Assembly (NCBI GenBank): GCA_036245525.1
Contig: BTPG01000002.1
Location: 125,971,950-126,035,949, forward strand
DNA length: 64,000 bases
From: Semisulcospira habei
Lineage: Eukaryota > Mollusca > Gastropoda > Semisulcospiridae
Direction of reading: 5' to 3'
Shown: one piece after another, positions 21,538-32,893 of the stretch
How the letters are laid out: every line of letters starts with the position of its first letter
Numbering within the stretch: the stretch's first letter is position 1
Made by a program: the position numbers and the translations under genes
The notes under the pieces: model-generated
The model's input: the letters and a program-made list of their open reading frames with translations, nothing else
What the model was told of the DNA's origin: nothing
The model's database searches: none

Positions 21538-21957
21538 CGTAAAGATGCTAGCCAAAGTGCCGCGGCAGTTGTCTGCACCGTCAGTCCGGAGTCAGTCGAA
21601 CCGGCAGGTCATCAGTGCCAGCAATAAATGGATTCCACGATACACGACAATAAACTTCTCTACACGTGTACTCCAGGGCCGGACCTGGGAAAAGTCGATG
21701 GGGGGGTTACAGATTCAGTATAAAGCGAAGGCGCGAAGCGCCGAGCCTTCTAGGGGGGTCCGGGGGCATGCCCCCCCGGAATTTTGTTTTTTCAAGGATG
21801 CAGAATGGTGCAATCTGGTGCAATCTGAGCCTTGAAAAAGCCATTTGTGATGGTCTGGGGACTTTGAGCTTTTTGAACAATCGAACTGACAAACTCTGGG
21901 GTACAAAAATTATCACCTGCCCCTCCCTTAAAAAAAACACCCACACCCACACCCACC

Positions 21958-21988
<31 letters not shown>

Positions 21989-22204
21989 AAACATTTATTT
22001 ATCAACAGAGATGTTTTGTATACTATTATTATTCACTACTTTTCGTTGATCGTTAACGGTATAAAGCTTTACCTTGTAGTTTATGAACATCAGGGCCCTG
22101 CTTTCACTTCAGTTCAGTCTTGCTGCACTAGGTTCCTCGGCATTAGTACCATTTGTGAATTGTATCTTCTGGCAAAACAGTTCACTGCCTCTTTGAAGTC
22201 AATA

Positions 22205-24486
22205 TCAACATCCCTGTGCACTTTCAGTAAAGCAAGTGCATTGAGTCTCTGTTGCCCCATTGTAGAGGTAGTTTTTCAGGTTGCGCAACTGACTGTTTGA
22301 ACGCTCACACTCGGCAGTAGTGACAGGCAGGGTGCAAAGGTTCTTTAGCATGATGAACCGGTTGGGATAAAAATCCCTGTCACAGTGTTTCAGTGCTTCT
22401 GATGCCGTGGATGGGATGATAGCTGTCGCATTCTCAGCAGCACTTCGCCATTTGCAAACCCACCGTTGGTATTCTGCATCAAGGGTAGCGTTGTCTGGTA
22501 GGTCAGACTCCCACAACATTGCCAGTGTCTTCACCCCTTCTGGAACCTGCATGAAACCATCCTGGTTGTCTATTAAAGTGCTTGGCACCAGACAGAGACC
22601 ATCAACTGCTAGGTCAGCATTTTTGAACCTCGAGTCCAATTCGGTTGACAGGTGTTCCAAGAAAGGAATGGCAATGCAAATCTTGAAATATTCTTCTGGA
22701 GTGGCCGCAGGTTGGTTGTCACGGAGAGTCTGGCGGGATGCTTGACGAGGAACAACAACATCAGTTGTCAAAGCATTTGCCATTTTGCTGACTTCACCAA
22801 ACCAGGCAACGAACGCTGTGTCGACATCTCTTCTAATAGAAGACATGCAGTTACTGACCTCTTTGATTTCCCTGTAGGCATCGACAACATCTTTTGTTCT
22901 TTTCTGGAGCTTCACTGTCAAGGGTTTTAAGTAACGCAAACAATTGCGGACGACAACGAATGCAACGAGGAAAACACTGTTGCTCAAGGTGTGGAGAAAG
23001 CCAGTTGCCTTGGTCAATGTCTCACTGTCCCAATTGTCACTGTCTTCACACATTTGTCCCAAACAGTCGTGAACAACCAGGAAGAGAGATGTGTAAACCT
23101 CCAGTGCTTCATGTTTTTCTACCCATCTTGTTCTGCACAGATCAACAAGCTTTGTCTTTGTCGTGTCAGGCTGAGATGCTTCGATGGTATCTTCAAGTTT
23201 TCGTTGTCTCTTTGGAGAGTTTGAGAAAAACAGTGACAGTTCCCTCAGTGCTCCCATCATGTTCTTCACTGCAGGCAAGCCGCATGCTTTTACAATGCAG
23301 AGACTCAAGCTATGGGAAGCACAGTGAAAGTACAGTGCTTTGTTGTTCCTTGCTTGAAAACGTGCCTGCACTCCTTTAAACTTTCCTGCCATGTTTGCGG
23401 CCCCGTCATAACCTTGTCCTCTAACATTGTTGAAATCAAGCCCCCACACGCCCAGACACTCAACAATCTTGTTGTAAAGTGTTTCACCTGTGGTATCTCT
23501 GCACTGGACAAAAGCCAGGAACTCGTCACGAACTTTCAGACTTCCATCGACGAATCTCAATATAATTGAAAGTTGTTCCCAGTTTGAGCTGTCTGTGACT
23601 TCGTCAGCAAGCACGGTAAACTGTTTTGCTGCAATAATTTCTGCAAGAATCTTGTTGCGGATCTGATCACCAAGAACCTCTATCAGTCTGTTTTGTGTAC
23701 TTTTTGAAATGTATGTGGCCTTCTTATCGCATGTATCTAGATGTTTCCGGAGAGTTTCATCTCCTGTATTGATGCACAGATTCAAAAGGGCATTGAAATT
23801 GCTTCTGTTCTCACTCTGAAGAATGCCATCATCACAGTTGCCCCTCAGAGCTAACCCCTGTCTTCCACACACTTCAACAATCCTGAAGAGGCTTGTCAGA
23901 ACTTGTCGATTTGCAGCGATGTTTTCTGCATTTTTCTGATTGATTTCACTGGCGATGCTCTGCTCTGGTTTATCCATGATTGTCAAAAACTGCTCTCCAT
24001 TTGCCGTTGCATCTTTGTGGTATTGTAATAACGAGTGCTTTTTGATCTGATCACAGGCTTTATTCCAGTTCTTGCATGGCGTCTTCACAAACTTGCCCAG
24101 GTTTTCAGTAGACTTTGCAAATAATAGGCAATACTTGCAGTAAGCCCCATCCTCGAAAGGAGAATACACAAGCCAGGAGTACTTTTGCAACCACTCATGC
24201 TGAAATTTTCGGTTCTTGTTGTTTATCACTGTTGTTGGAAACTGAAAACCAGGTGATGGTCTCCAGTGTTGCCTTAGAAGATGCTCCTTGTCACGGCTTG
24301 ACAGTGAAACGACTCGCGTGTGTTTCTTGAAAACTTCACCAAAATCGATATTTTTGTTGCTGGTGATCTGAGAGGAGAAATCTGAAGAGTCAGAAAGCAG
24401 GCTCACATCAGGCTGGTTGGTCATTGGCATGGCAGAGGATTCAGAAAGCAGGCCCCCGGCAGGCTGATCAATGCTTGAGGAGGAGT
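22205..24486 (-). CDS. hAT transposase, exon 3 (main exon)
   Basis: Encodes most of a ZMYM1/P52rIPK-like hAT transposase; with exons 1 and 2 the frame totals 819 residues. A TTF-type zinc-finger region (SWLVYSPFEDGAYCKYCLLF, about residues 160-220) would bind DNA. The DUF4371/RNase H-like core follows, with FTVLADEVTDSSNWEQLSI, RGQGYDGAANMAGKF and HCASHSLSLCIVKACGLP. The C-terminus begins the hAT dimerisation motif (TTAECERSNSQLRNLKNYL). The splice acceptor TTTTATTTGTATTTCAG lies just upstream, at 24487-24503. Near 22262-22270 the frame shifts. The expected ending (MGQQRLNALALLKVHRDVD and on to a TGA at 22114-22116) is in another frame, so the protein as written stops early at 22205 and has lost the end of the dimerisation domain. 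Family assignment is firm; activity is doubtful. Confidence 0.88.
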
Positions 24487-24551
24487 CTGAAATACAAATA
24501 AAAGTTGGGTCTATGAGAAGTCTGAAATACTAAAACGATTGTGTGTGTACC

Positions 24552-24659
<108 letters not shown>

Positions 24660-24760
24660 CAATGAACAATGAACCTTTATTTTCCAACGGTAGAAGTTAT
24701 TGGTAACAGGACCAGTTTTCAAACTTGCCGTTGCTACATCTACTACATAAGTGACATAGA
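24660..24760 (-). repeat. 3' end of the CR1/L2-like element, copy 1
   Basis: Sequence CAATGAACCTTTATTTTCCA then ACGGTAGAAG...CTTGCCGTTGCTAC matches the 3' end of the larger copy at 51609-53160. On the minus strand it ends AATAAAGGTTCATTGTTCATTG, a short repeat tail. It is 5'-truncated and sits beside an AG microsatellite, as does the large copy. Confidence 0.7.
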
Positions 24761-24809
24761 CATGTAAACATACACATACCACACACTGCTGCATGCACTG
24801 CTGCATTCG

Positions 24810-25080
24810 CTTACGCACGCACGCACGCACCACGCACATACACACACACATACCCACACACGCACTCAGGTACGCACGCATGCACATCACAACTCGCGCA
24901 TGCACGCACGCACACACACACACTCATGTACACCGCAATTCAGTACGCATGCACACACGCACGAACACTCACACACACACACACACACACACACTTACAC
25001 ACGCACGCACTCAGGCACATACGCACAAAAACAAACACACGCTCTCGGACACGCACTCCAGACATTCCTACCCGCATTCG
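24810..25080. repeat. Imperfect AC/ACGC-rich simple repeat
   Basis: Mixed ACGC, ACAC and ACTC units in the hAT intron. The long Thr/His-rich frames it gives are artefacts. Confidence 0.9.
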
Positions 25081-25215
25081 CGTACGCACAAAAATATAAA
25101 ATGAGTAAAAATACAAAGTAAAGCAATAAACAAAGAATCATTAAGTACATTAAAGTTCATACAGCAAGGGCAAATATGTATGCAGGTGCTATCTCCCCCC
25201 CCCCCCCCCTCTCTC

Positions 25216-25446
<231 letters not shown>

Positions 25447-25763
25447 GCAACAAGATAATTACATTTAAAGCATATATATGTCTTCGTTTACACACTTCAG
25501 TCAAGCTTAGATATATATTTATGATCTGAAATAACAGCTTTTCTTTTTAGACCCCTCCCCCCAAATGATGGACAAAATCTTTGCTACCTTATGACTCGTA
25601 GAGTCTTCTTAGGCTAATGATAGCCAATGGAACACACCAGTCATTTTGTTTAATATTAATTATTAAATTGAAACACTCAATCACGTATCAATTTCAGGTT
25701 GTATTTAATTTAATTTTTTTTTTTGAGAGGGGGGGGGGGGGGGCGGGGCAGTAAATTACTCAC

Positions 25764-25862
25764 CAACACTGCTTTTACTTGTTCCCATGTCACTGTTTCG
25801 AACTCCACTGCCAGTGGTCTCACTTTGAATTGATTTTTGTCTCTTTCGAGGAACTGCATCAT
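25764..25862 (-). CDS. hAT transposase, exon 2
   Basis: A 99-nt exon bounded by a CGGCAG acceptor and a GTGAGT donor. Read in phase 1 it encodes DAVPRKRQKSIQSETTG and then a Ser/Gly-rich linker ending SKSSV. PRKRQKS is a plausible nuclear localisation signal. Its split codons join exon 1 (G|AT) and exon 3 (G|AC), each giving Asp, without breaking the frame. That agreement is the main evidence for the model; no transcript evidence is available. Confidence 0.7.
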
Positions 25863-25884
25863 CTGCCGTTTAGAAAAACAACTT

Positions 25885-25980
25885 TTATTATTATTATTAT
25901 TATTAAAGGTTTTCTTATATAGCGCTTACCTGTAAACAGCTCTAAGCGCTTTACAATTTACTCAACAACAACAAACAAAA
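25885..25980 (-). repeat. AAT-tailed interspersed repeat, copy 1
   Basis: A TTATT-type microsatellite followed by TTATATAGCGCTTACCTG and GCTCTAAGCGCTTTACAA. The same two phrases occur at 37588-37700, so this is a dispersed family with an AT-rich 3' tail (minus strand). Confidence 0.65.
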
Positions 25981-26983
25981 AGAAAAAAAAACAAAAAAAA
26001 CAAAAACAAAGACATAACATAAAAATTAAAACATGAAATTATCCTAAAAGCAACAACAAAAATGTAAAATAAAATAGAACCGTCTTTTCAACATCTTATA
26101 TATGATTATGCATTGCAGGTGTTAACACGTCTACTACAATTTTATAATAATAATTTAATATAAAAAAACAGTGGTTTTCTGATTAGTTCTTAGCTTATTT
26201 TAAATTTCATCAACAAAAGGCCTAAGGGTGAATAATCTTATTTTGTAGCACGCTGTTCACAGGCATAGGAACTGTTAACAAATTTGCTGATTTTCAGCAG
26301 TTGGCAAAATTTCAGCACATTTTTATTTTCCATTTTATTATGTGAAAAAGGCAGTGGTTGGGATGCCGTCATGATGGCTTCTTGTCCTTCCAAAAACCGA
26401 AGTCGTCATGACGGTTTCGCACCCGGAAAGGCTATGTTGCCGTCACAATTGATGGCGACGCTGTCAAAGTGGTGTCAGATAGGCTATGGTTTCCATAGTC
26501 AGCCATCAAGACGGTTCTGTTCTGCTCTCCGAAGAGATTTACGTCACAATAAGCTGCACTAGTGAAAACGATACCTTATAACTTAGCCCTTGGTTTTGTT
26601 ATTGAAAACGATATTTTGCCGTCCAAAGATTTTTTTTATAAATATAAAAGCAATATTGATCATTGATGCCGATATCTTTATTCTTTAAATTGACGTTTTT
26701 AAAGTTATATATCATAATACTTTGTGAAATAAATTTTAGGCTATGCATTACTTTAATTGTTACCTGTTTTGGTATTTTAATAAGTGGGGCTGTTTTATAT
26801 CTATGATATTCATTATATGCAGCTAGTATCAGCTCCTACAGCATAGGCTACACTCACAGGAAGGAAGTACCGGCGCCATCGCCACGTGCTCATTTGAATC
26901 GAATTCGGAATGGGTGAATTTTACCTAGTTCTACTGACTACATTTCTTTTATGAGACAAAATTGGATTTAAAAATGTACCCAC

Positions 26984-27062
26984 CTTCTGAAATGGAGCTT
27001 GATGAAAACCAGCATGACAGTCGCCTACTGCCATCAGCATCTGTTTTTTTCAGTTTCGGCAT
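26984..27062 (-). CDS. hAT transposase, exon 1 with start codon
   Basis: The ATG at 27062-27060 opens MPKLKKTDADGSRRLSCWFS and continues Ser-rich to a GTGGGT donor. A basic MPK(L/R)KK start followed by a WF(S/K) motif is common in animal hAT transposases of this type. The exon is 26 codons plus one base, in phase with exon 2. Confidence 0.65.
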
Positions 27063-27214
27063 TTTCGAGGAGACAGCAAAAGTGAAGTGTTACCAAAGAA
27101 AATAGATCTAGATTTAAACTTCCCCCCACAAACCTTAATGACGTCAGACGTCTTTTCACTGATCTTTCTCGGAAAGACATGCACTGAAGGAAAGCAACTC
27201 TTTTGGGTACCTGG

Positions 27215-27526
27215 TCGATTCAACGGAAATCCATTTCAACGATGTTTTTGGACGATTCAACGATGGTCGTTTCAACGGATGTTCGTTACAACGAATTATC
27301 ATAATTATCAACTTAGCGTCTTAATTAATCTTTCTAAAAAGTCGTTTTTGGGGGATTAGGGCTGTATCAAGGTGAAGGCGCTGGAAGAGGCTTGTGGCCA
27401 GAACAAGAAAATATGGCTGCATTTACTAATTTAGGGTTAGGGGTTGGGTTACTTGGTTGTTTCAACGGGAAAACGTTTTGGACGTTTAAACGGATCCCTT
27501 GAAATGGATTTCTGTTGAATTGTCTA
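27215..27526. mobile_element. Nested element with inverted ends inside the hAT
   Basis: The left end GATTCAACGGAAATCCATTT is inverted at the right end as AAATGGATTTCTGTTGAATT. Both continue inward with related ACGTTTTGGACG/TTTTTGGACGA segments. No coding sequence is present. It lies upstream of exon 1 of the hAT transposase. The family is not recognised. Confidence 0.6.
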
Positions 27527-27637
27527 TAAATAACTCTTTGTGCCTTGGATCAAAAGTGACTAAAAACTGCAATGTTTTAAAAACAATAAAAAAAATAATA
27601 AAACTTTGGAACTCCCTTTGCATAAAAAAAATTCACT

Positions 27638-27677
<40 letters not shown>

Positions 27678-27956
27678 TTGGGAGGGGGGGGGGGGTTCCG
27701 GAACCCAGGTAACCCCCCCCCCCCCCCCTGGGTCCGGCCCTGTACTCAAAGCTATGTAAAAGGATCGTCGTCACCATCATACATTATTGCAGAACGTTGC
27801 CGCGGCACGATGGCACTTGGCAGCGAAGAGCCAACGTCAGTGCGGCACTCCGGTCTGGATACTTGAGACGTCATCAGTTTTGCCGAGTGTAGTGGCGGTG
27901 ACCTCCCTTACATAAAACAAGGGCAAGACACTCTCTCCACAGGTTTCTGTCGTCTG

Positions 27957-28058
27957 CGAGAGGCACAGACGTACATGTTTTCCAACTGCAAGAGGTATAG
28001 ACTGATTCACACGAGACCATGCAGCCTCAGGGGCTCATGTGAATCTATGCCTCTTCCT
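27957..28058. repeat. Family B fold-back, rearranged copy
   Basis: Two B-like left arms (GCGAGAGGCACAGACGTACA and CTGCAAGAGGTATAGACTGA) precede one right arm (GTGAATCTATGCCTCTTCC). The inner arm pairs ATTCACA with TGTGAAT. Confidence 0.6.
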
Positions 28059-28088
28059 GGTAGGATTGGCTGCATTTTTATCAGGGTA

Positions 28089-28341
28089 TTAACCCCTTTA
28101 CTGCCGGACACTGCTTCTGAAAGCGTTGTCAACATCGCGGTATTCAGCCCTGACGCACTACAGCAGGACTGAGATAGATCGACCATGATAATGTAAGGGC
28201 AGTGCCAGATTAGCTCGGCGCCAAGCTAATCTGACACTGCCCTTGAATTATCATGGTCGATCCATCTCCTGCAACTGGGGCATAGTCATTAGTGACGCCT
28301 CCAAAATTTGGGAAATACGGCCGTCGGGCTGAATGAGTTAA
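28089..28341. mobile_element. Family A TTAA fold-back with B-like left border
   Basis: Runs from TTAACCCCTTTACTGCCGG to GGGCTGAATGAGTTAA. The left border is the type normally seen on B elements, while the hairpin (about 28177-28272) is family A. The arms carry GGGCAGTGCC/GACACTGCCC, so the C/G change from consensus TAG/CTA is paired. Confidence 0.75.
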
Positions 28342-28395
28342 TTCAACGCCCAAGAGCCTCAGCCACCCCAGGAACGTAAATACAAAGTGGTGTCA

Positions 28396-28558
28396 CCAAG
28401 AGGCATTCATTCATTCATTCAATCCTCTCTGCGCCGTCTGGTGCTTGAGGCGACGGCAAGGGAGCGCCACTTTTGTCTGTCAGCTGCTATTTTGGGTGCT
28501 GTGATCCACACGAACCCCAGCGACTGCGAAGGTTCATGAGGATCTATTCCTCTTGGAG
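28396..28558. repeat. Family B fold-back split by a LINE 3' fragment
   Basis: The left arm ACCAAGAGGCAT is interrupted at about 28408. The right arm GGTTCATGAGGATCTATTCC resumes at about 28530. The inserted piece occupies the hairpin centre. Confidence 0.65.
28408..28514 (-). pseudogene. RTE-like retrotransposon, C-terminal scrap
   Basis: On the minus strand it encodes APKIAADRQKWRSLAVASST then RRRRED and a stop. ADRxKWRSL is a common C-terminal motif in RTE-like polyproteins. A 3' tail of TGAA repeats follows (ATTCATTC on the plus strand). Only about 100 bp are present, so it is an extremely 5'-truncated insertion. The family is inferred from this short motif. Confidence 0.55.
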
Positions 28559-29092
28559 CTGGATCGTGTTTACTTTTTCTTAGCAGTGAAAGGGGCGAAT
28601 CATACAGTAACGATGCCAAGAGAAGCAGACCGAGTAAAAATTACATAAATAAAAACCCTTGGCGGGATAACAAAAGATGAGGGTGGTGGCCGAAGGGGTG
28701 AGGTTGGGTGATGGTTCTAGCCGGCTGTGTGTGTGGAGGGGTGCGGTTAGATGTGTGGGGGGAGGGGGGGGGGGATTGTGTGTCGCCGAGAGAGATGAAT
28801 GATCCTGAAAAAACAAACAAACAAACAAACAAAAACAAAAAACAGAGCGTAGAGGTCGAGAAAAAGTGTCCTTGATGTACAGCCGACTAACCTGTACACT
28901 TACGCTACGTCCGCTAAGGCCTTGCTGACACCCGGGCATAAAAATCGACGACACTCTGACATTCGTAGAGTAACACCTGCAGTAACAGAGGCCGGCCATG
29001 AATGATATACTGAATTACCTGACCTCAAGGCAGCCTGAAAGCCGGGTGTCAGTTCCGCGTTGAGGCCGAAAGCAGATACGAATGAGATGTCA

Positions 29093-29200
29093 GCTAGAGG
29101 CATAGATCCTCATGAGCCCCCGCGACTGCGGGGGCTCATGAGGATCTATACCTCTTGCCGCTGGCTGGTAGTTTCTTTCAGTCCGAGAAGTGAAAAGGGT
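29093..29200. repeat. Family B fold-back with right border
   Basis: Near-perfect arms AGAGGCATAGATCCTCATGA and complement around CCCCCGCGACTGCGGGGG. The right border GAGAAGTGAAAAGGGTAA resembles the TTAA end. Confidence 0.8.
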
Positions 29201-29363
29201 AAACGCTTGACGAATCCTCTCTGTCTCAACAACACAGGCATACGGTAACTCAGTTAAGAGTAACGAAAATACGGACATAGACCGACATTTACAGAAGCCC
29301 CCCGCCGGCAGGGGCGCAAGATTCGCAAACTCAATGAGGATCTAGGCATCTTGGTGGCCCCAC

Positions 29364-29445
29364 TTAACCCCTTGGCTGCTACTGACGATACCGCTCGACG
29401 GTAAAGACGAACGGTATCGTCACTGAGTAGTAATCAAAAGGTTAA
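29364..29445. mobile_element. Family F TTAA fold-back, compact copy
   Basis: TTAACCCCTTGGCTGCTACT at the left and AGTAGTAATCAAAAGGTTAA at the right. The inner hairpin is TGACGATACCGCTCG against a shortened CGAACGGTATCGTCA. It is 82 bp in total. Confidence 0.8.
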
Positions 29446-30000
29446 AGGAAACTCTCGACATACCGGGCCGCAAAGGTCGTGGCAAAGGTTAACTGTCTCC
29501 GTCCGGGTGATGCTGGAGCGGAGGGGTGCAGCCGTAATGCGTGATTTGTTAGTTTGGCAATGCCACACGTGGTCGCCAAGTCCTGCCCTGCGAAAGTGAA
29601 AGATTGCTGGTCCACTTTAAGCTTTTTTTTTTTTTAAAAATGTAACTGCCGTAACTGTTCAAAGATACACGGCTTTTGTAACATATGAAAACGAAACGCT
29701 ACTACTCACAGATCTAGTCCAGTATGGTTCATTTGGACACAGGACAATCCAGTTCAGCATACGTGCGTCGTCTTTATATCACGTAACCTGACAATGACTT
29801 CACCCCGTTCTAGAAATACAACTCTATCAGTGCGAAAAACAGCTAAAATAGATTGGCACGCAAACGGCTGCGCAGAATAAATCAATTGCGATTACGCCGC
29901 GTGTGTATTTGCTGCTGTTAAAGTTCATTAGATGTGTCGACAAGGCATAACACACACACACACATGGTGCTGAAACCATGTGTCTTCAGATTTGCGCTTA
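29446..30000. other. Unassigned sequence
   Basis: No gene or recognised repeat. Confidence 0.4.
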
Positions 30001-30006
30001 TTGCGC

Positions 30007-30137
30007 AGTACTTATTCTTCTTCTCGAACGCCGTCACAATTGGAGTTTGTCTCTCAAAATGAAATCAGTGGTCTTCTGTAGCGCCTCCACAGGCCCGTAC
30101 AGTTTCTCTTGTAGGGTGGCGGGCTTGGGCCATATTG
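30007..30137 (-). mobile_element. 3' fragment of the I/Nimb-like retrotransposon
   Basis: Matches the 3' end of the element at 10636-15191, including the GAA-repeat tail (TTCTTCTTCTCGAACGCC on the plus strand). It reads through the position of the nonsense codon at 10738 with sense codons, ending in a natural stop before the tail. It is heavily 5'-truncated. Confidence 0.8.
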
Positions 30138-30253
30138 CGCAGCACTTTAAAACCCCTGCTCTGCCACTGCAGGTACGTTCTGTTTATAAAATCTTTGCTC
30201 GCTTCACGACCAATGTCTACAACCGCCCGAGGGACATGGATACAAATTGGTAT

Positions 30254-30376
30254 CAGCAGGAGGTATAGATCTTCATGAGCCCCCGCGACTGCGTGGGCTC
30301 CTGAGGATCTATGCCTCTTGCAGTTGAGTTGGGCAGTCAATGTGACCACGTTTTCTCGGCAGCCGGCAAGGGGATA
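30254..30376. mobile_element. Family B fold-back, reverse orientation
   Basis: Arms AGGAGGTATAGATCTTCATG and CTGAGGATCTATGCCTCTTG. The right border reads TTTTCTCGGCAGCCGGCAAG then GGGATAA. This is the inverted orientation of a TTAACCC-CTGCCGAGAAAA border. Confidence 0.7.
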
Positions 30377-30618
30377 AAGTGTCACGTTTTTGCGTTCTCA
30401 TTTCTACTAATTAGTACGCAAGGGGTGTCAGCTGGACTGAAAGTTACGACAGTAGATAAAGGTACTGTAGGTGTTTCAGTCTCAACAAGACCGAGGTCCT
30501 GCACCAACCACCCCCAGGCACAAGAGCACCCCCACCCAAAGTGTATATCGAAGGCACCGAGCTGAAGACTGTCGACCAGTTCAGGTACCTGGGGAGCATC
30601 ATCTCTTCCGACAGTACT

Positions 30619-32411
30619 CTCTTGGCTTGACTTCGCGAACGAAGATTTCATAGGGGTTGCCCACGACGTCTGCAGGCCTCCTCGTGGCTGCGGAGGCCAA
30701 TCCGGGACAGGCAGGTTCGACCGCAGTGGCTGCAGGGGAAGGTCTGATCAGGGTTTTGAGTTGCGGCATCTCTGTTTTTTCTCCTGAGCCGCTTGTCCTT
30801 AAGGCTAGTTCTGCGAGAGTTCTCAAAGGAGAAGGCTGCCTTGTAAATGGTGGAGCGCCAGGTGTCGCGGTCAGCAGCAAGCGAAGACCACTGGTGGTGG
30901 TCGATTTGGCAGGCACTGAGACTGTCTTTGTATCTCTTCTTTGGTGCCCCTCTGTCACGGTGTCCAGTGGCGAGCTCGCCGAACAGGGTGATCTTGGGTA
31001 GGCGATGATCCTCCATCCTGGAGACGTGTCCCGCCCAGCGAAGCTGTGTCCGCAGCAACAAAGCCTCAATGCTCACAGTTTCCGCCTGTTCAAGGACCTC
31101 GACGTTGGTGACATAGTCACTCCAGTGAATGCCGAGGATGGTACGCAGGCAGCGCTTGTGGAAGCGTTCGAGGAGTCGTAGTTGGCTGCGGTAGAGGGCC
31201 CAGGACTCGGAACCGTACAGCAGGGTGGTGAGGACGACAGCTCTGTACACGCTGATCTTGGTGCCCGTTTTCAGCTGTTGATTGTGCCACACCCGCCCGA
31301 AAGCGCTGTTCGCTTTTGCAAGCCTGCTGTCAAGCTCCTTGTCCAGCTTGGCGTCCGACGTGATGATGCAGCCAAGGTAAGTAAACTGGTGCACTGACTT
31401 TAGTTCAGACTCGCCGATGGTGATGTGGGGAGGGCGATGCTATACCGTGGGTGCCGGCTGATGGAGGACCTCTGTCTTTTTCAGGCTGACCTCGAGTCCA
31501 AAGAGCTGGGCAGCGTCTGCGAAGCAGGACGTGATGCGCTGCAGGGCTTTCTCTGTGTGTGCAACGAGGGCAGCATCATCAGCAAAAAGCAGCTCACGAA
31601 TCAGTTGGTCTAGGGTTTTGGTGTGGGCCTGCAGTCGTCTGAGGTTGAACAGGCTGCCATCGAGACGATACCAGATGTACACTGCATCGTCATCGTCGAG
31701 GTCCACTGTGGCCTGCTTCAGCATCATGCTAAAAAAGATGGTGAAGAGAGTCGGTGCCAGCACGCAGCCCTGCTTTACACCGTTGAGAATAGGGAATGGT
31801 TCTGAGAGGTTATTGTTGAGTTTGACCTGGCTTTGCTGGTCCTCGTGTAGCTGGACGATCATGCTGAGGAACTTTGGGGGACAGCCAAGTCACTCCAGGA
31901 TCTGCCACATGCCTTGCCTGCTCACAGTGTCGAACGCTTTTGTTAGATCAACAAACGTTATGTATAGCCCTTTGTTCTGCTCGCGGCACTTCTCCTGAAG
32001 CTGTCTCAGCACAAAGACCATGTCGGTGGTGCTCCTGTTGGCTCTGAAGCCACATTGGCCCTCTGGGAGGTGGTCTTCGGCGATGGCAGGTACCAGCCGA
32101 TTCAGGAGCAGCCTTGCGAGAATTTTCCCGGCAATGGACAGCAGGGTAATTCCACGATAGTTGGAGCAGTCAGACTTCTCGCCTTAGTTTTTGTACAGGG
32201 TGATAACGACTGCATCACGGAGATACTTTGGTAGTGTTTCGTCCTCCCAGCAGCACAGAAAGAGGTCGTGGAGCTTGTTGTGCAGTGCTGGGCCTCCATG
32301 TTTCCAGATCTCTGGCGGTATTCCATCAATGCCTGCTGCTTTGCCACTCTTGAGCTTGTGGATGGCTGTGAGAGTCTCTTCAGCGGTGGGCGGTTCGTCC
32401 AATTCAACCTT
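30619..32411 (-). mobile_element. RTE-like retrotransposon fragment nested in another
   Basis: A 5'-truncated minus-strand copy covering the RT palm to the C-terminus. Its 3' end is GTTCGCGAAGTCAAGCCAAG followed by AGAG. The copy at 57100-58290 is the same subfamily and shares the 3' end. RT motifs in order: GKAAGIDGIPPEIW (about 32350), SNYRGITLLSIAGKILA (about 32150), CGFRANRSTTDMVF (about 32050), VKQGCVLAPTLF (about 31775) and the catalytic FADD in RELLFADDAALVAH (about 31580). Confidence 0.8.
30648..32410 (-). pseudogene. RTE-like reverse transcriptase, disrupted
   Basis: Coding part of the nested minus-strand element. The reading frame is broken by nonsense codons after TLYKN (about 32184) and after WQILE (about 31889), and by an indel at about 31435, where the sequence differs from the otherwise matching copy at 57100-58290. 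The C-terminal 248-residue block includes MHQFTYLGCIITSDAKLDKE, the LLYGSESWALYRSQLRLLER core and a terminal CSHCGRTCLSRIGLRSHEEA putative zinc finger. The catalytic FADD is intact. As written it cannot give a functional polymerase. The clade assignment (RTE-like) is inference from motif style. Confidence 0.8.
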
Positions 32412-32513
32412 TACTGTCGACAAAGAAATCGCAGCTCGCATCAGCAAAGCCAGCCAAGCCCTTGGTCGTCTGAGCACTCAACAACAACGTCAAGCTGTCC
32501 ACCAAGATCAAAG

Positions 32514-32893
32514 TCTACAAGGCAGTAGTCCTCCCCAGTCTCCCGTCTACGGCTGTGAGTCATGGACGCTGTACAGAAAGCACCTCAAGTCTACAAGGCA
32601 GTAGTCCTCCCCAGTCTCCCGTCTACGGCTGTGAGTCATGGACGCTGTACAGAAAGCACCTCAAGTCTACAAGGCAGTAGTCCTCCCCAGTCTCCCGTCT
32701 ACGGCTGTGAGTCATGGACGCTGTACAGAAAGCACCTCAAGTCTACAAGGCAGTAGTCCTCCCCAGTCTCCCGTCTACGGCTGTGAGTCATGAACGCTAT
32801 ACAGAAAGCACCTCAAGTCTACAAGGCAGTAGTCCTCCCCAGTCTCCCGTCTACGGCTGTGAGTCATGGACGCTGTACAGAAAGCACCTCAAG
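32514..32893 (+). repeat. Tandem array, five 76-bp units inside an RTE-like element
   Basis: A 76-bp unit beginning TCTACAAGGCAGTAGTCCTC and ending GAAAGCACCTCAAG repeats five times (starts 32514, 32590, 32666, 32742, 32818). The fourth unit differs at two positions (GAACGCTATAC). In one frame it encodes the conserved VYKAVVLPSL block; 76 is not a multiple of three, so each unit shifts frame. Confidence 0.95.

Noticed and set aside
22407..23569. Plus-strand reading frames across 22.4-23.6 kb
   Set aside because: They are antisense to the hAT transposase exon, which has clear family motifs.
27428..27452. Telomere-like GGGTTAGGGG sequence
   Set aside because: Only one or two imperfect units occur, within an inverted-repeat element; no array.
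30657..32604. Plus-strand frames such as those at 30657-31001 and 31531-31998
   Set aside because: They are antisense to the RTE-like reverse transcriptase; the same holds for plus-strand frames at 57135-58334 and 11090-14477.
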